Of a stretch of 64,000 bases of DNA, positions 17,122-24,988 are shown piece after piece. The translations under genes were made by a program, and so were the position numbers. The stretch comes from Hymenobacter taeanensis (GTDB lineage Bacteria > Bacteroidota > Bacteroidia > Cytophagales > Hymenobacteraceae), in contig NZ_CP053538.1 of NCBI RefSeq assembly GCF_013137895.1, positions 557,501 to 621,500 of the forward strand. The letters run 5' to 3'. The notes under the pieces were generated by a model. That model was not told the DNA's origin. It made no database searches and saw only the letters and a list, made by a program, of their open reading frames with translations. Position 1 is the stretch's first letter, and each line of letters opens with the position of its first letter.

Positions 17122-20007
17122 CTATTCACTCACACTGATCTGGATGTTGCGGCGGGCCTTGCCGCCTTTGGTGTCATTGGGGTTTGGCACGTCAAGCATT
17201 TGCCGATACTTGTCGGCCAGGGCCTCAGACTGCTTCTTACCATTCACGGTTAATCCGTCGTCGTTTAGCTGTAACTGGAAGCCCTTCTCGCTGGCGCCCA
17301 GCAGCCCATCCTTGCGCAGTTCCGTCCGAATTTCGTCGGAATCGAGGCGGGGGGGCGCTGGGGGCGCTGGCGGAGCAGGAACGCCTGGTGCGGCGGGGGC
17401 GGCCGGCACGGGGGGCACCGGCGGAACCATTGGTCGCGGTGCCCGGGGTGGCCTAGGCGGAGCAGGCATGTCGTTGTAGGAAGTGCTGCTATTGCTGTTC
17501 GTATTACGGGTAATGTTGTAAGAACCCTTGGCGAGCTTGTTACCCGTTTGCGCTTCTACCAGGCGCAGATATTTCGTGTGCATAGCCGCCGACTGCTTTT
17601 TGCCATTTACCACCAGCTCCGTGCTATTGAGCTTGAACTGGAAGTTGCCGTCGTCTTCAATCAGGCCATCTTTGAGCAGCTCCCGGCGCACCGCTTCATC
17701 ACCGCCGCTGCGGGCGTTGCTGCTCTGCCGGATGCTGCCCCGCAGGTTTGTATCGCGTTCTACCCGTTCCGTTTCACGGTGAGCCGCTTCGGTCTCGCGG
17801 TGGGCCGCCTCCGTTTCGCGGTGAGCCGTGGCCAGCTGCCGCTCCAGGGTGGTTATCTCCTGGCCCAGGCGGGTTACCTCCTTCTGGTTCTTTTGCTTGG
17901 CAGCCACTTCGCGCCGGCGCGCCAGCTCACTGATCCGGCGGGCTATGTCGCTTTCCCGACGGGCTTTGTCGCCCTCGCGGCGAGCCAGCTCACTTTCGCG
18001 GCGGGCCACATCGGCTACGCGCCGGGTGGCTTCGCTGTCCTCTAACCGCAGCGCATTGCCGCTTAGCACTCTTAAATTGCCATTGAGGCCTTTAAGCTCT
18101 TCAAACTCCCGACGCTCATCAACCCTTTCGCGCAGGCGGTTTTCCATTTCCTCGCGCTGGTCGTGGAGTTCCTCCAGGGCACTTTCCAGCCGGTCCCGCT
18201 CCTCCTCTGAGGTGGTATTGAGTTGGGCTTCACGCAGGTTTTGCTCAGCCTGGGCCAATGCGCGGCGCGTGTTGCGCTCCAGCTCACGGCGGTCAATAGC
18301 GAAGGCTCTGCCTCTCAGCTCGGGGGTTACGCGCCAGAGCTGAGCCGCACCCGGCTGTGCCTGCCAACGCAAGCGGTTCAGATCGGCCTCGCTCATTCCA
18401 CCCCCGGGCACCGTAAATACACGGGAGAAGTTGTCGTTGAAGCGGAAATCAAAGCCGGGAGTAGCATTGCTCCATACCTGGCCATTTGGCGCCACCCGAA
18501 TTACCTCTACCTCCTGCCCTTTCTGCTTGCTCTTCTTATTGGCGGAAGCCGTTTCAACGCGCCGTCCGTTCACGTACAGATCCGTCAGGCGGCCTTTCTT
18601 GTCTTTTTCAATAACGATGGTGCCGGGGCGGCGGGCACCTTCCTGCACCACCACTACCTGCTTGGAGCGCTTACGGCGCTTTTTATCCTTATCTCCGTTA
18701 TCCTGCCACGAGGACGCCAGATCGGCTGCGTCCTGTATTTCCGGCACGTCGGGCATTTCGACCGCCTCAACATCTACGAGTTCCTGCTCGGTGGCTGTTA
18801 TCAGGGTGGTATCAGGTTCTGCCAGCAGGAAGGGCAGCTTGCTTAGGGCGCCGCCTTCTTTCCCATCGGTCCCCACTGGCCTAGGATCGGCCATGGCTAC
18901 GGCCGAGGTTAGGAGCACCATACCACCCAACACCACGCAGGCAGCCATAAAACCTTCTGTAAAGGTAGGTGCCGTGCGGCCTTGCACCAGCCGTTTAATA
19001 CGGCCCAGCACGGAACCATCGGGCCCCAGCGCCGACAGCGCCAGCTGCGCTGGGGTGGCGGGCACGGCGCTTAGCTCAGCCAGGGCTGCCAAAGCGCGGG
19101 CTACTGTGAGCGGGTTGCCGCCCACCATGGCAGTGGCCATGTCGTCGCAGCAGTTTTCGCGCTCAGTGCGCAGGCATGCGGTCAGGAACCATACCGCCGG
19201 ATGGTAGAAAAATAAGGTTTCGGCTACCGACTGCACTAGGTTTACCAGGTAGTCGCGGCGCGCTACGTGGGCCAGTTCGTGGGCCAAGATGGCCTCCAGA
19301 TACGTCTGGCTCAGGCCGGTAACCGTACCCAGCGGCAGCAACACCACGGGCCGCAGGTGGCCTACCACCACGGGCACCCGCACCAGCGCCGACTCCAGCA
19401 ACTCAATGGGCTGCTGCAAACCGGCCCGGCCAGCCAGGGTGCTCAGCCGCTCCTGCCACTCTGCAGCGAGGGGCTGTACCCGGTAGCGCCGCAGGCGCTG
19501 CACGTAGGCCAGTCCGCCCAACAGGCGCAGGGTCATGGCCAATAGGCCTAGCAGCCAGGCGGCCACCAATACGGGCAGGTTCTGGTCAAAATAGGTAAGC
19601 CACGCCTGCAGGCCGGTGGGGGCCGGAGCTGCTGCCGGGGCCACGTCGGCCACCGCAGCTACTGCCGTGCTGGCGGGAGCCGCGCTTACCGCTGGCTGCT
19701 CAGCGGCCACGGCGGGCGCCGCTGGCAACATGGTTTCAGTAGTTACGGCTGATACGGCTGAGGCTTTTTGCACCTCCGTGCGAGCGGCAGCATAATACCG
19801 CCCAAACGTAATGGCGGCCAAGACCAGCAAGGCCACCAAAGAGGCTGCGGCCGTGTTGTAGCGCACCGCGGCGCGGTGCCGCTGCAAGAGCAGCAGGAGC
19901 CCCGCCAGGGCCAGCGCTACCACAGCACCCTGCCACAACGAGTGCACTAACGTCCAGCCCAAGGCGCGGATGAGCGCGGGCGGCAAAAGTTGTTCGAGCC
20001 AGTTCAT
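17122..20007 (-). CDS. BlaR1-type M56 metallopeptidase sensor with long coiled coil and duplicated C-terminal module
   Basis: A 961-residue membrane protein. Four or so hydrophobic segments lie in the first ~160 residues; the zinc motif HELAH is near residue 242, with RENCCDD after it, as in M56 (BlaR1/MecR1) peptidases. A further membrane segment lies near 350. The C-terminal half differs from classical BlaR1: no penicillin-binding sensor domain, but a Glu/Arg-rich coiled coil (about 560-770) and two copies of a ~60-residue module (KDGLI...NGKKQSAAM near 770-830 and KDGLL...NGKKQSEAL near 885-945) joined by a Pro-rich linker. It overlaps blaI by ATGA. It probably senses envelope stress and cleaves the BlaI-type repressor (inference). 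Confidence 0.92.
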   Translation of the reverse strand: MNWLEQLLPPALIRALGWTLVHSLWQGAVVALALAGLLLLLQRHRAAVRYNTAAASLVALLVLAAITFGRYYAAARTEVQKASAVSAVTTETMLPAAPAVAAEQPAVSAAPASTAVAAVADVAPAAAPAPTGLQAWLTYFDQNLPVLVAAWLLGLLAMTLRLLGGLAYVQRLRRYRVQPLAAEWQERLSTLAGRAGLQQPIELLESALVRVPVVVGHLRPVVLLPLGTVTGLSQTYLEAILAHELAHVARRDYLVNLVQSVAETLFFYHPAVWFLTACLRTERENCCDDMATAMVGGNPLTVARALAALAELSAVPATPAQLALSALGPDGSVLGRIKRLVQGRTAPTFTEGFMAACVVLGGMVLLTSAVAMADPRPVGTDGKEGGALSKLPFLLAEPDTTLITATEQELVDVEAVEMPDVPEIQDAADLASSWQDNGDKDKKRRKRSKQVVVVQEGARRPGTIVIEKDKKGRLTDLYVNGRRVETASANKKSKQKGQEVEVIRVAPNGQVWSNATPGFDFRFNDNFSRVFTVPGGGMSEADLNRLRWQAQPGAAQLWRVTPELRGRAFAIDRRELERNTRRALAQAEQNLREAQLNTTSEEERDRLESALEELHDQREEMENRLRERVDERREFEELKGLNGNLRVLSGNALRLEDSEATRRVADVARRESELARREGDKARRESDIARRISELARRREVAAKQKNQKEVTRLGQEITTLERQLATAHRETEAAHRETEAAHRETERVERDTNLRGSIRQSSNARSGGDEAVRRELLKDGLIEDDGNFQFKLNSTELVVNGKKQSAAMHTKYLRLVEAQTGNKLAKGSYNITRNTNSNSSTSYNDMPAPPRPPRAPRPMVPPVPPVPAAPAAPGVPAPPAPPAPPRLDSDEIRTELRKDGLLGASEKGFQLQLNDDGLTVNGKKQSEALADKYRQMLDVPNPNDTKGGKARRNIQISVSE

Positions 20008-20423
20008 AGGGCTTCGTCGGTTGAGGGTGGGGTGGTGTCGTTCTTAATCTCGATGTCGTTGAGCAGGCGCCGGATTTGCTGGAGTTCTTCCTGCGAGGTG
20101 TGGCGGTTGCCCAGGGCCTGCATCACCAGCTTCATGGCCGAGCCGCCAAAGGCCGATTCCACGAAGCGGTCGAGCAGCAGGCCCTGAGTTTCCTCCTCGC
20201 GCACGGCAGCCCGATAAATGTGGGTCTTGCTCTCGTCGTCGCGGAAAACCAGGACTTTTTCCAGCATTAGCTGCAGCAGCTTCAGCGTAGTAGTGTAGCC
20301 TACATCACGCTTTTTGCTGAGCTCATCATTTACAAACCGAACAGTGCTGGGGCCGTGTTGCCAAAGCACCTGCAGAATTTCCAGTTCAGATTCAGTAGGT
20401 TTAGGAGCAGGTGACTTGTTCAT
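20004..20423 (-). CDS. BlaI/MecI/CopY-family transcriptional repressor
   Basis: A 139-residue winged-helix protein started at the ATG at 20423. SELEILQVLWQHGPSTVRFV and VGYTTTLKLLQLMLEKVLV are the DNA-binding core seen in BlaI and MecI, followed by a C-terminal dimerisation helix. Its stop codon overlaps the start of the M56 gene by 4 bp, the standard BlaI-BlaR1 pairing. Three 16-bp palindromes in its own promoter strongly suggest autoregulation. In Bacteroidota such pairs are common and not tied to beta-lactamase; none is nearby. Confidence 0.95.
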   Translation of the reverse strand: MNKSPAPKPTESELEILQVLWQHGPSTVRFVNDELSKKRDVGYTTTLKLLQLMLEKVLVFRDDESKTHIYRAAVREEETQGLLLDRFVESAFGGSAMKLVMQALGNRHTSQEELQQIRRLLNDIEIKNDTTPPSTDEAL

Positions 20424-20440
20424 GCGAGAATAGTTTATCC

Positions 20441-20456
20441 TACGAAGTAGTTCGTA
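20441..20456. promoter_or_regulatory. BlaI operator 1
   Basis: TACGAAGTAGTTCGTA, a TACGA-N6-TCGTA palindrome, 18 bp upstream of the blaI start and just downstream of the -7 box. Confidence 0.7.
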
Positions 20457-20459
20457 CAC

Positions 20460-20490
20460 CAAACATATACGAAGCTTCTCGTACATGCAA
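20460..20490 (-). promoter_or_regulatory. blaI promoter (-33 TTG, -7 TATGTTTG)
   Basis: Minus-strand TATGTTTG (20460-20467) matches the Bacteroidota TAnnTTTG box, and a TTG (20488-20490) lies exactly 20 nt upstream. Operator 2 fills the spacer. Confidence 0.75.
20468..20483. promoter_or_regulatory. BlaI operator 2 (between -33 and -7)
   Basis: TACGAAGCTTCTCGTA, the second TACGA-N6-TCGTA palindrome, occupying 16 of the 20 spacer bases of the promoter. Confidence 0.72.
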
Positions 20491-20498
20491 GTATAATC

Positions 20499-20514
20499 TA
20501 CGATTTATTTCGTA
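20499..20514. promoter_or_regulatory. BlaI operator 3
   Basis: TACGATTTATTTCGTA, the third palindrome of the same type, just upstream of the -33 element. Confidence 0.68.
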
Positions 20515-20693
20515 CAATATTACAATCCGCTTCTATCCTTCTATTTACCACCTAGATACCCCTCGTAAATCACCTAGCTGTGCGTACGGACCACCGCCCT
20601 ACTAACCCCATAGCTACCTAGAAACTCAACTGCGCCGGCCCAACCCTATAAGTCTGAGCGCACCCCACTGCTCCCTTTAGCAGCCGGCAGCCA

Positions 20694-20730
20694 GACCATA
20701 TAGACGAGTAAGTTCTCTGTCTATATGGTC
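20694..20730. other. Isolated 12-bp hairpin in the gap between blaI and the DUF4097 gene
   Basis: GACCATATAGAC pairs perfectly with GTCTATATGGTC around a 13-nt loop. No T-run follows. The 467-bp gap 20424-20890 otherwise holds the blaI control region and no convincing gene. Confidence 0.5.
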
Positions 20731-20890
20731 CGGCAACTCCCCAATGAGCGTTGGTGCTTCTGTGCTTTTGCCTTCCAGCCAGGCTCCACTCAACACGTGT
20801 AATAGCGGCTACAAATAACCTGGCAGGAGAAAGCACTTACTCAGGTGTGGAAGCGTACCGCTTCGGCTGGCCGTCTTTAGGCGCTGAGCT

Positions 20891-21610
20891 TTACTTACGC
20901 TGGCGGAAATACACATCCCCGCTCACAGACTCCAGCCGTACGGTGGGGCCGCCGCTGCCTCCCATGGTACCCCGCACCTGGTACCCTACAATGGGGTTAT
21001 CTTTGCGGTTGACGAAAGCAATATCCTGATCGGTGTACACCTCGCCAGTTATGGTTTTGAAGGCTACATCAGCGCCTTGCTTTGGGGGCCAGCTTACATC
21101 CACAAAGCCGCTAATGGATTTTACATCAAGCGGGGCCGTTAGGCCATTTACTTCAATGTTGCCGCTGATGGTGTTTACGCGCACCGCTACGCCGGCAGGT
21201 ACGGCCACATCTACCTCCATGCGTAGGCAAATGCCTCCGCCGCCCGATTTGCCATTGTTCCAGTTGCCACCCCAGCGGGTGGTACCCTCACCATCGGGGC
21301 AGTTGGCTACCTGGCTGGTTTGCACCAGTTTTTCATCCAGCACTGAGGCAATAGTGAGGCCATCAGAAGCCTTATTGGAAGTAAGCGTTATGGCCTCATT
21401 CAGCTGCCCACCGTTGACCGTGACGGTGGCACGCAGCACCATCTCGGAGCCGCTGGCCGGATGAATTTTGATAACCGTGGCGTGTTTTAGCTCCAGGTTC
21501 AGGCGTTGCCCTGAGCTTAGGGAGGCCTTCTGTTCGAGTACTTTTTGGGCGTAAGCGCCCTGGCTGCTCAGCCCCAGCAGGACCGACAGCAACAATATGA
21601 AACGAAACAT
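20891..21610 (-). CDS. DUF4097 family secreted protein
   Basis: A 239-residue protein with a signal peptide (FRFILLLSVLLGLSSQGAYA, then Q). The mature chain ends in repeated beta-helix-like turns (VNTISGNIEVNGL, VKSISGFVDVSWP, FKTITGEVYTDQD, LESVSGDVYFRQRK), where the S/T-G-x-V/I repeats are the DUF4097 signature. A Cys- and Gly-rich insertion (NCPDGEG...GGGGICLR) sits in the middle. It is last in a sigma/anti-sigma/DUF4097/DUF4097 operon. Such genes often sit beside anti-sigma factors, suggesting a role in envelope sensing, but the function is unknown. Confidence 0.85.
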   Translation of the reverse strand: MFRFILLLSVLLGLSSQGAYAQKVLEQKASLSSGQRLNLELKHATVIKIHPASGSEMVLRATVTVNGGQLNEAITLTSNKASDGLTIASVLDEKLVQTSQVANCPDGEGTTRWGGNWNNGKSGGGGICLRMEVDVAVPAGVAVRVNTISGNIEVNGLTAPLDVKSISGFVDVSWPPKQGADVAFKTITGEVYTDQDIAFVNRKDNPIVGYQVRGTMGGSGGPTVRLESVSGDVYFRQRK

Positions 21611-21658
21611 GGGATAGGTAGTGGAGAAGTGAAAGAATAGACTCTGACTACGAATTGG

Positions 21659-22438
21659 TTATTTGGCTTTGCGCACGTACACGTCGCCGCTCACATTTTT
21701 CAGCGAGATAGAAGTGCCGCCCCCATTGATGGCGCCATTGAGCGTCTGCCCCCCAATCTGGGTCAGGCCGGTACTGTTGGCGGGTTTGGGCAAGGAGATA
21801 TCAAAATCGGTGTATACCTCTCCCGAGATGGTACGCATCATAAGCGTGGCCTTGGTGGCCGTGGGCAGAGCCACATCAATGGCGCCGCTAATGTTGGTGA
21901 TGGCGCTGGGGCCATTACCCAAGGAGTTGTAGCGCACCGTAATGTCGCCACTGGTGCTGTTGGCTACCACGGGGCCGGCCACGTTCAGCAGCTTGGCATC
22001 GGAGCTTTTCATCATCACTTCCAGCTTGCCCTGAAGGTTCTGCAGCACTACACTGCCGCCCCCCCACTGCATTTCCCGGTATACTACATCGGCCGAGCGA
22101 GGCACCCGAATGGTATAGTGCCCATCTTGCCGCGAGGCCTTTACAATGCGCACTGTGTTAGCCTCCTTGGTCACGGCCAGGCCCATACGGGTATTATCTA
22201 CGGCCGAGTTGTACACAGCCTTCAAGCCTTCCGCCCGCTTAGGGGGTTCTTCGGCTCTGTCGCCTTTAATGATTAGCTCATCGCCCTCGTAGCCTTCCAC
22301 GGTCACTTCACTGCCGTGCTGCATTTCGATGACCACTTTGCGGTCGTTGCCGCTGAGTTTGGTGCGGTATTCCTGCGCTTTGGCGGCAGAGCCAGCTAAC
22401 AGCAGGCTGAAGAAGAGAAGAAATCTATGCTTTTTCAT
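21659..22438 (-). CDS. DUF4097 family secreted protein
   Basis: A 259-residue protein with a signal peptide ending in GSAAKAQ. It shares the layout of its downstream neighbour: an N-terminal segment (VVIEMQHGSEVTVEGYEGDE) and then S/T-G-containing beta repeats (NSTSGDITVRYN, TNISGAIDVALP, RTISGEVYTDFD, KNVSGDVYVRKAK). The two proteins end almost identically (SGDVYxRxxK), pointing to an old tandem duplication. The 48-bp gap to the next gene and 92-bp gap to the anti-sigma gene support one operon. Confidence 0.85.
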   Translation of the reverse strand: MKKHRFLLFFSLLLAGSAAKAQEYRTKLSGNDRKVVIEMQHGSEVTVEGYEGDELIIKGDRAEEPPKRAEGLKAVYNSAVDNTRMGLAVTKEANTVRIVKASRQDGHYTIRVPRSADVVYREMQWGGGSVVLQNLQGKLEVMMKSSDAKLLNVAGPVVANSTSGDITVRYNSLGNGPSAITNISGAIDVALPTATKATLMMRTISGEVYTDFDISLPKPANSTGLTQIGGQTLNGAINGGGTSISLKNVSGDVYVRKAK

Positions 22439-22530
22439 AAGAAGAATCAGTTGCAGATAGGCTCAGTAAGACCTGCAGAAGCCGCGGACTCCAGTAGTCA
22501 AACCACTATCCAATCAGAGAAAAGAAGAAG

Positions 22531-23394
22531 TTAAATCAGGATGTTGATGCCCTGGCGAGCCTGGTCGCGCACGGCCGGCAGCGCGTCGGGACGCTGGGAG
22601 AGGCGTTTGAGTTGGGGCACAGCCTGCTTGTTGCGCAGCTTCACGAGCAGCTCAATGAGCGTAATCTGTACGTTGGGGTCGGTTTGCACGGGCAGGGCCT
22701 GAATTAGGGCGGGGGCAACTAATGAATCGGCCCGCAGACGGTAGAGTGCTTCGGCGGCGGCCAGGCGCACGTTGGGGTTGGGGTCGGCGTTGAGGGTATT
22801 AATGAGCACCAGCACGGTAGGGTCGCCGGGGCGGGAGCTGCCAGAAGCATCGCTCACCAGCTGAATGCGGTGGCTGGCCGTAGCTGGCTGCTGAGTAGCC
22901 GCCGTGAGCTGTGCTGCTAGGTGCTGGGCATCAGTAGCAGGTGTAGCAGCGGCCATTTCCGGAGCGGCTGGCTGGCGCAGCAGCAACCCAAACACCGTAC
23001 CTACTGCCAGCAGGGCTATACTGGCCGCAATACGCAGCCACATTACAGTAGTGGAGGCGGCAGCAGTGCCAGTGGTTGGGTGCAGGGGCACCACGTTTGC
23101 TTCATGCGCCTTAGGCAGGCTAGCAGTGGGCAACTTCGCTTTTTCTGCCGCCAGCATGGCCTGGAAGTCGTCGCGCAGGCCCATGGGCGGTAATACGGGC
23201 GGTAAATCGTCGAGGGCCGTGAGCAGGGTGCTGTATTGGGTAGCCTTCTCCTGGCACGCCGGGCACTGGGCGAGGTGGGCCGCTACCTGGGCCCGCTCGG
23301 CGGGAGGCAGGGTGCGGGCCGCATAGTCTACCAGTAACGGCTCCAGGTAGGAGCAGTCAGGCGAGAGAGGCGAATGATTTTCGTTTGTAAACAT
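22531..23394 (-). CDS. Anti-sigma factor with zinc finger, one membrane segment and HEAT repeats
   Basis: A 287-residue protein. AAHLAQCPACQE (residues ~43-54) is the His-x3-Cys-x2-Cys zinc motif of ZAS-type anti-sigma factors. One transmembrane helix lies near residues 115-137 (LRIAASIALLAVG). The periplasmic part from about 185 consists of HEAT-like repeats (NPNVRLAAAEALYRL, DPNVQITLIELLVKL, LPAVRDQARQGI). It follows the sigma gene by 18 bp, so it should bind and hold that sigma factor; the HEAT region may sense a protein partner such as the DUF4097 products (inference). Confidence 0.88.
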   Translation of the reverse strand: MFTNENHSPLSPDCSYLEPLLVDYAARTLPPAERAQVAAHLAQCPACQEKATQYSTLLTALDDLPPVLPPMGLRDDFQAMLAAEKAKLPTASLPKAHEANVVPLHPTTGTAAASTTVMWLRIAASIALLAVGTVFGLLLRQPAAPEMAAATPATDAQHLAAQLTAATQQPATASHRIQLVSDASGSSRPGDPTVLVLINTLNADPNPNVRLAAAEALYRLRADSLVAPALIQALPVQTDPNVQITLIELLVKLRNKQAVPQLKRLSQRPDALPAVRDQARQGINILI

Positions 23395-23412
23395 GACTAA
23401 ATAGTCCAGAAA

Positions 23413-23949
23413 TCAGCTGAAGTAAATTTTACGCAGGGCCTCCAGGGCCCGGTGCGCTTTCACGCGGGCCGCTCCTTCTGAGCAGCCCAGCATCTCTCCT
23501 ATCTCGGCGTAATCGAAGCCCTGGAAGCGGTGCAGCACCAGTATTTCGCGCTGCGCCGAGGGCAGCAGGGCTAAGGCTTCCTGCACGTCCTGGCCCTCGT
23601 AGGTGGCCGCTACGCCGGCCATTGCGGCGCGGCGCAGGGTAGGCGTCCGCTCCGCCACTTCCAGGTCGCCGGCGGGCACGTGGTGCTTTTTCCAGTGGTC
23701 GGCGTACACGTTGCGGGCCAGCTGGTAAATCCACGCCTTAAACGGGTGGGTTGACTGGTAGCTGGTGCGGTACTTCAGGATGCGCAAAAACACATTCTGC
23801 ACCAAATCCTGAGCGGTGTCCCGGTCATTGGTCAGCCGCAGCAGAAAGCCAAACAGTAGTCCTTGATAGCGCTCAAACAGCGTGGATAGCTGGTCGAGGT
23901 CGTTGTCACGGACTTGCTCCATCAGGGTTTCGTCGCTGGGGCTTTGCAC
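23413..23949 (-). CDS. ECF RNA polymerase sigma factor
   Basis: A 178-residue sigma-70 family protein with region 2 (FERYQGLLFGFLLRLTNDRD, then AQDLVQNVFLRI and FKAWIYQLARNVYADHWKK) and region 4 (LPSAQREILVLHRFQGFDYA, then EIGEMLGCSEGAARVKAHRA). The annotated start is GTG (23949); the ATG at 23922 would shorten it by 9 residues. It heads the operon with an anti-sigma factor and two DUF4097 genes, so it most likely directs an envelope-response regulon including its own operon. Confidence 0.95.
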   Translation of the reverse strand: MQSPSDETLMEQVRDNDLDQLSTLFERYQGLLFGFLLRLTNDRDTAQDLVQNVFLRILKYRTSYQSTHPFKAWIYQLARNVYADHWKKHHVPAGDLEVAERTPTLRRAAMAGVAATYEGQDVQEALALLPSAQREILVLHRFQGFDYAEIGEMLGCSEGAARVKAHRALEALRKIYFS

Positions 23950-24044
23950 GGGGTAGGAAGAGCTATTTGCGGGAGAGTTATGAGGAGTACTGGCCTATAT
24001 GCCATTCGTTACAGAGGTAGGAAAATATTTTTCAACTCCTCTGA

Positions 24045-24093
24045 AACCAGCAGCGGCTCCGCAGTGCCATGCACCACGGAGCCGCTGTTGGTT
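24045..24093. other. Large hairpin upstream of the sigma gene
   Basis: AACCAGCAGCGGCTCCG (24045-24061) pairs with CGGAGCCGCTGTTGGTT (24077-24093) around a 15-nt loop, with a single G-U type mismatch. It lies about 95 bp ahead of the sigma gene. The 532-bp gap 23950-24481 holds this, a REP-like element and no convincing gene. Confidence 0.55.
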
Positions 24094-24306
24094 GCTGCGC
24101 TTACGTCAGCTATAATCAATCAGAATCTCTACAAAAGCATATCATGCTGAGTGCAGCAAAAGATGTTATCCGTCAGCACGAGGCGCTAGGCCAGTTGGTA
24201 CCGCGTGATAAGGTACTTTCTGCGTCAGTAGGAAGTGCTTTTTGTAAGATGACTTGAGCAGATTGTCCTCCTCAACTGATCCGGAGTATCGCCAGTAAGC
24301 AAATAA

Positions 24307-24433
24307 CGTCATGTTTGATCTGGCGTCCGCGAAGTCGAAGCAGCTCTACCGCTTTGTGGCAGAGGCCTGGGCCAGGTAGTTAGTCAGCGGTAGAGTTGCT
24401 TCGACTGCGGCTGCGCCTCCGCTTAGCATGACG
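24307..24433. repeat. REP/MITE-like palindromic element with CGTCATG ends
   Basis: The element starts with CGTCATG and ends with CATGACG. Inside, GAAGTCGAAGCAGCTCTACC and GGTAGAGTTGCTTCGACTGC face each other as imperfect inverted arms. A related fragment (CATGCTGAGTGCAGC) is nearby at about 24142. It encodes no protein, and the structure suggests a non-autonomous repeat. Confidence 0.65.
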
Positions 24434-24481
24434 CTCTTACGGGGTGCAAAACCCTCAGTCGCCAGTTGCCGCCTACAAAGC

Positions 24482-24841
24482 CTAGGCCCGCCGCCGCTCC
24501 AGCGTTACGCGGGCGCGGTGGCAGATGCCGCCCAGCGGCGGGTTGAATTTCGAAACGCTGACGCGTACTCCCTCGATGTAAGGAAACTCCTCTAGTACCC
24601 GGTCCATCACGCGGTGGCCTAGGTGCTCCAGTAAGCGCGCCGGAGCCAGCATCTCTTCCGTTACCACGCGGTAGAGCACCTCGTAGTTTACGGTTTCGTG
24701 CAGCTTGTCGGAAGCTCCGGCGGCGTGCAGGTCAGTGTCGATGTATAAGTCAACCCCGTACTTATTGCCGATTTTTTGCTCTTCATCATAGTACCCGTGA
24801 AAAGCAAAAAACTCCATTCCTTCCAGTGCAATCTGACCCAT
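24482..24841 (-). CDS. folB: Dihydroneopterin aldolase
   Basis: A 119-residue protein starting GQIALEGMEFFAFHGYYDEE, the FolB N-terminus with the FHGYY substrate motif. It also contains VNYEVLYRVV and LLEHLGHRVMDRVL, and ends with VSKFNPPLGG (the conserved K-x-xPP). FolB converts 7,8-dihydroneopterin to 6-hydroxymethyl-dihydropterin in folate synthesis. The first folate enzyme, FolE, is encoded at 54 kb in the same window. It stands downstream of the DivIVA-like gene on the same strand, separated by a terminator. Confidence 0.95.
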   Translation of the reverse strand: MGQIALEGMEFFAFHGYYDEEQKIGNKYGVDLYIDTDLHAAGASDKLHETVNYEVLYRVVTEEMLAPARLLEHLGHRVMDRVLEEFPYIEGVRVSVSKFNPPLGGICHRARVTLERRRA

Positions 24842-24914
24842 GTGGTGAATTTGTGAAGTGTGAATTTGAGAAGCGGTAGTGGCTGGCTGGTTGTTCTTCC
24901 CGGCTACAAAACAA

Positions 24915-24941
24915 CGAAGCCTACCGGAAAGGCAGGCTTCG
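24915..24941 (-). terminator. Terminator of the DivIVA-like gene
   Basis: CGAAGCCT (24915-24922) pairs with AGGCTTCG (24934-24941). In the minus direction the hairpin is followed by TTGTTTTG. Confidence 0.6.
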
Positions 24942-24988
24942 TGAGGAGCAAGTGACGCAGAGCAAAGTATACTCGCGTGTTGCTAATG

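Noticed and set aside
17122..20423. Beta-lactam resistance locus
   Set aside because: BlaI/M56 pairs are general in Bacteroidota; no beta-lactamase or PBP-type sensor domain is present here.
20618..20836. 72-residue minus frame in the blaI/DUF4097 gap
   Set aside because: Contains the 12-bp hairpin and has no coding bias.
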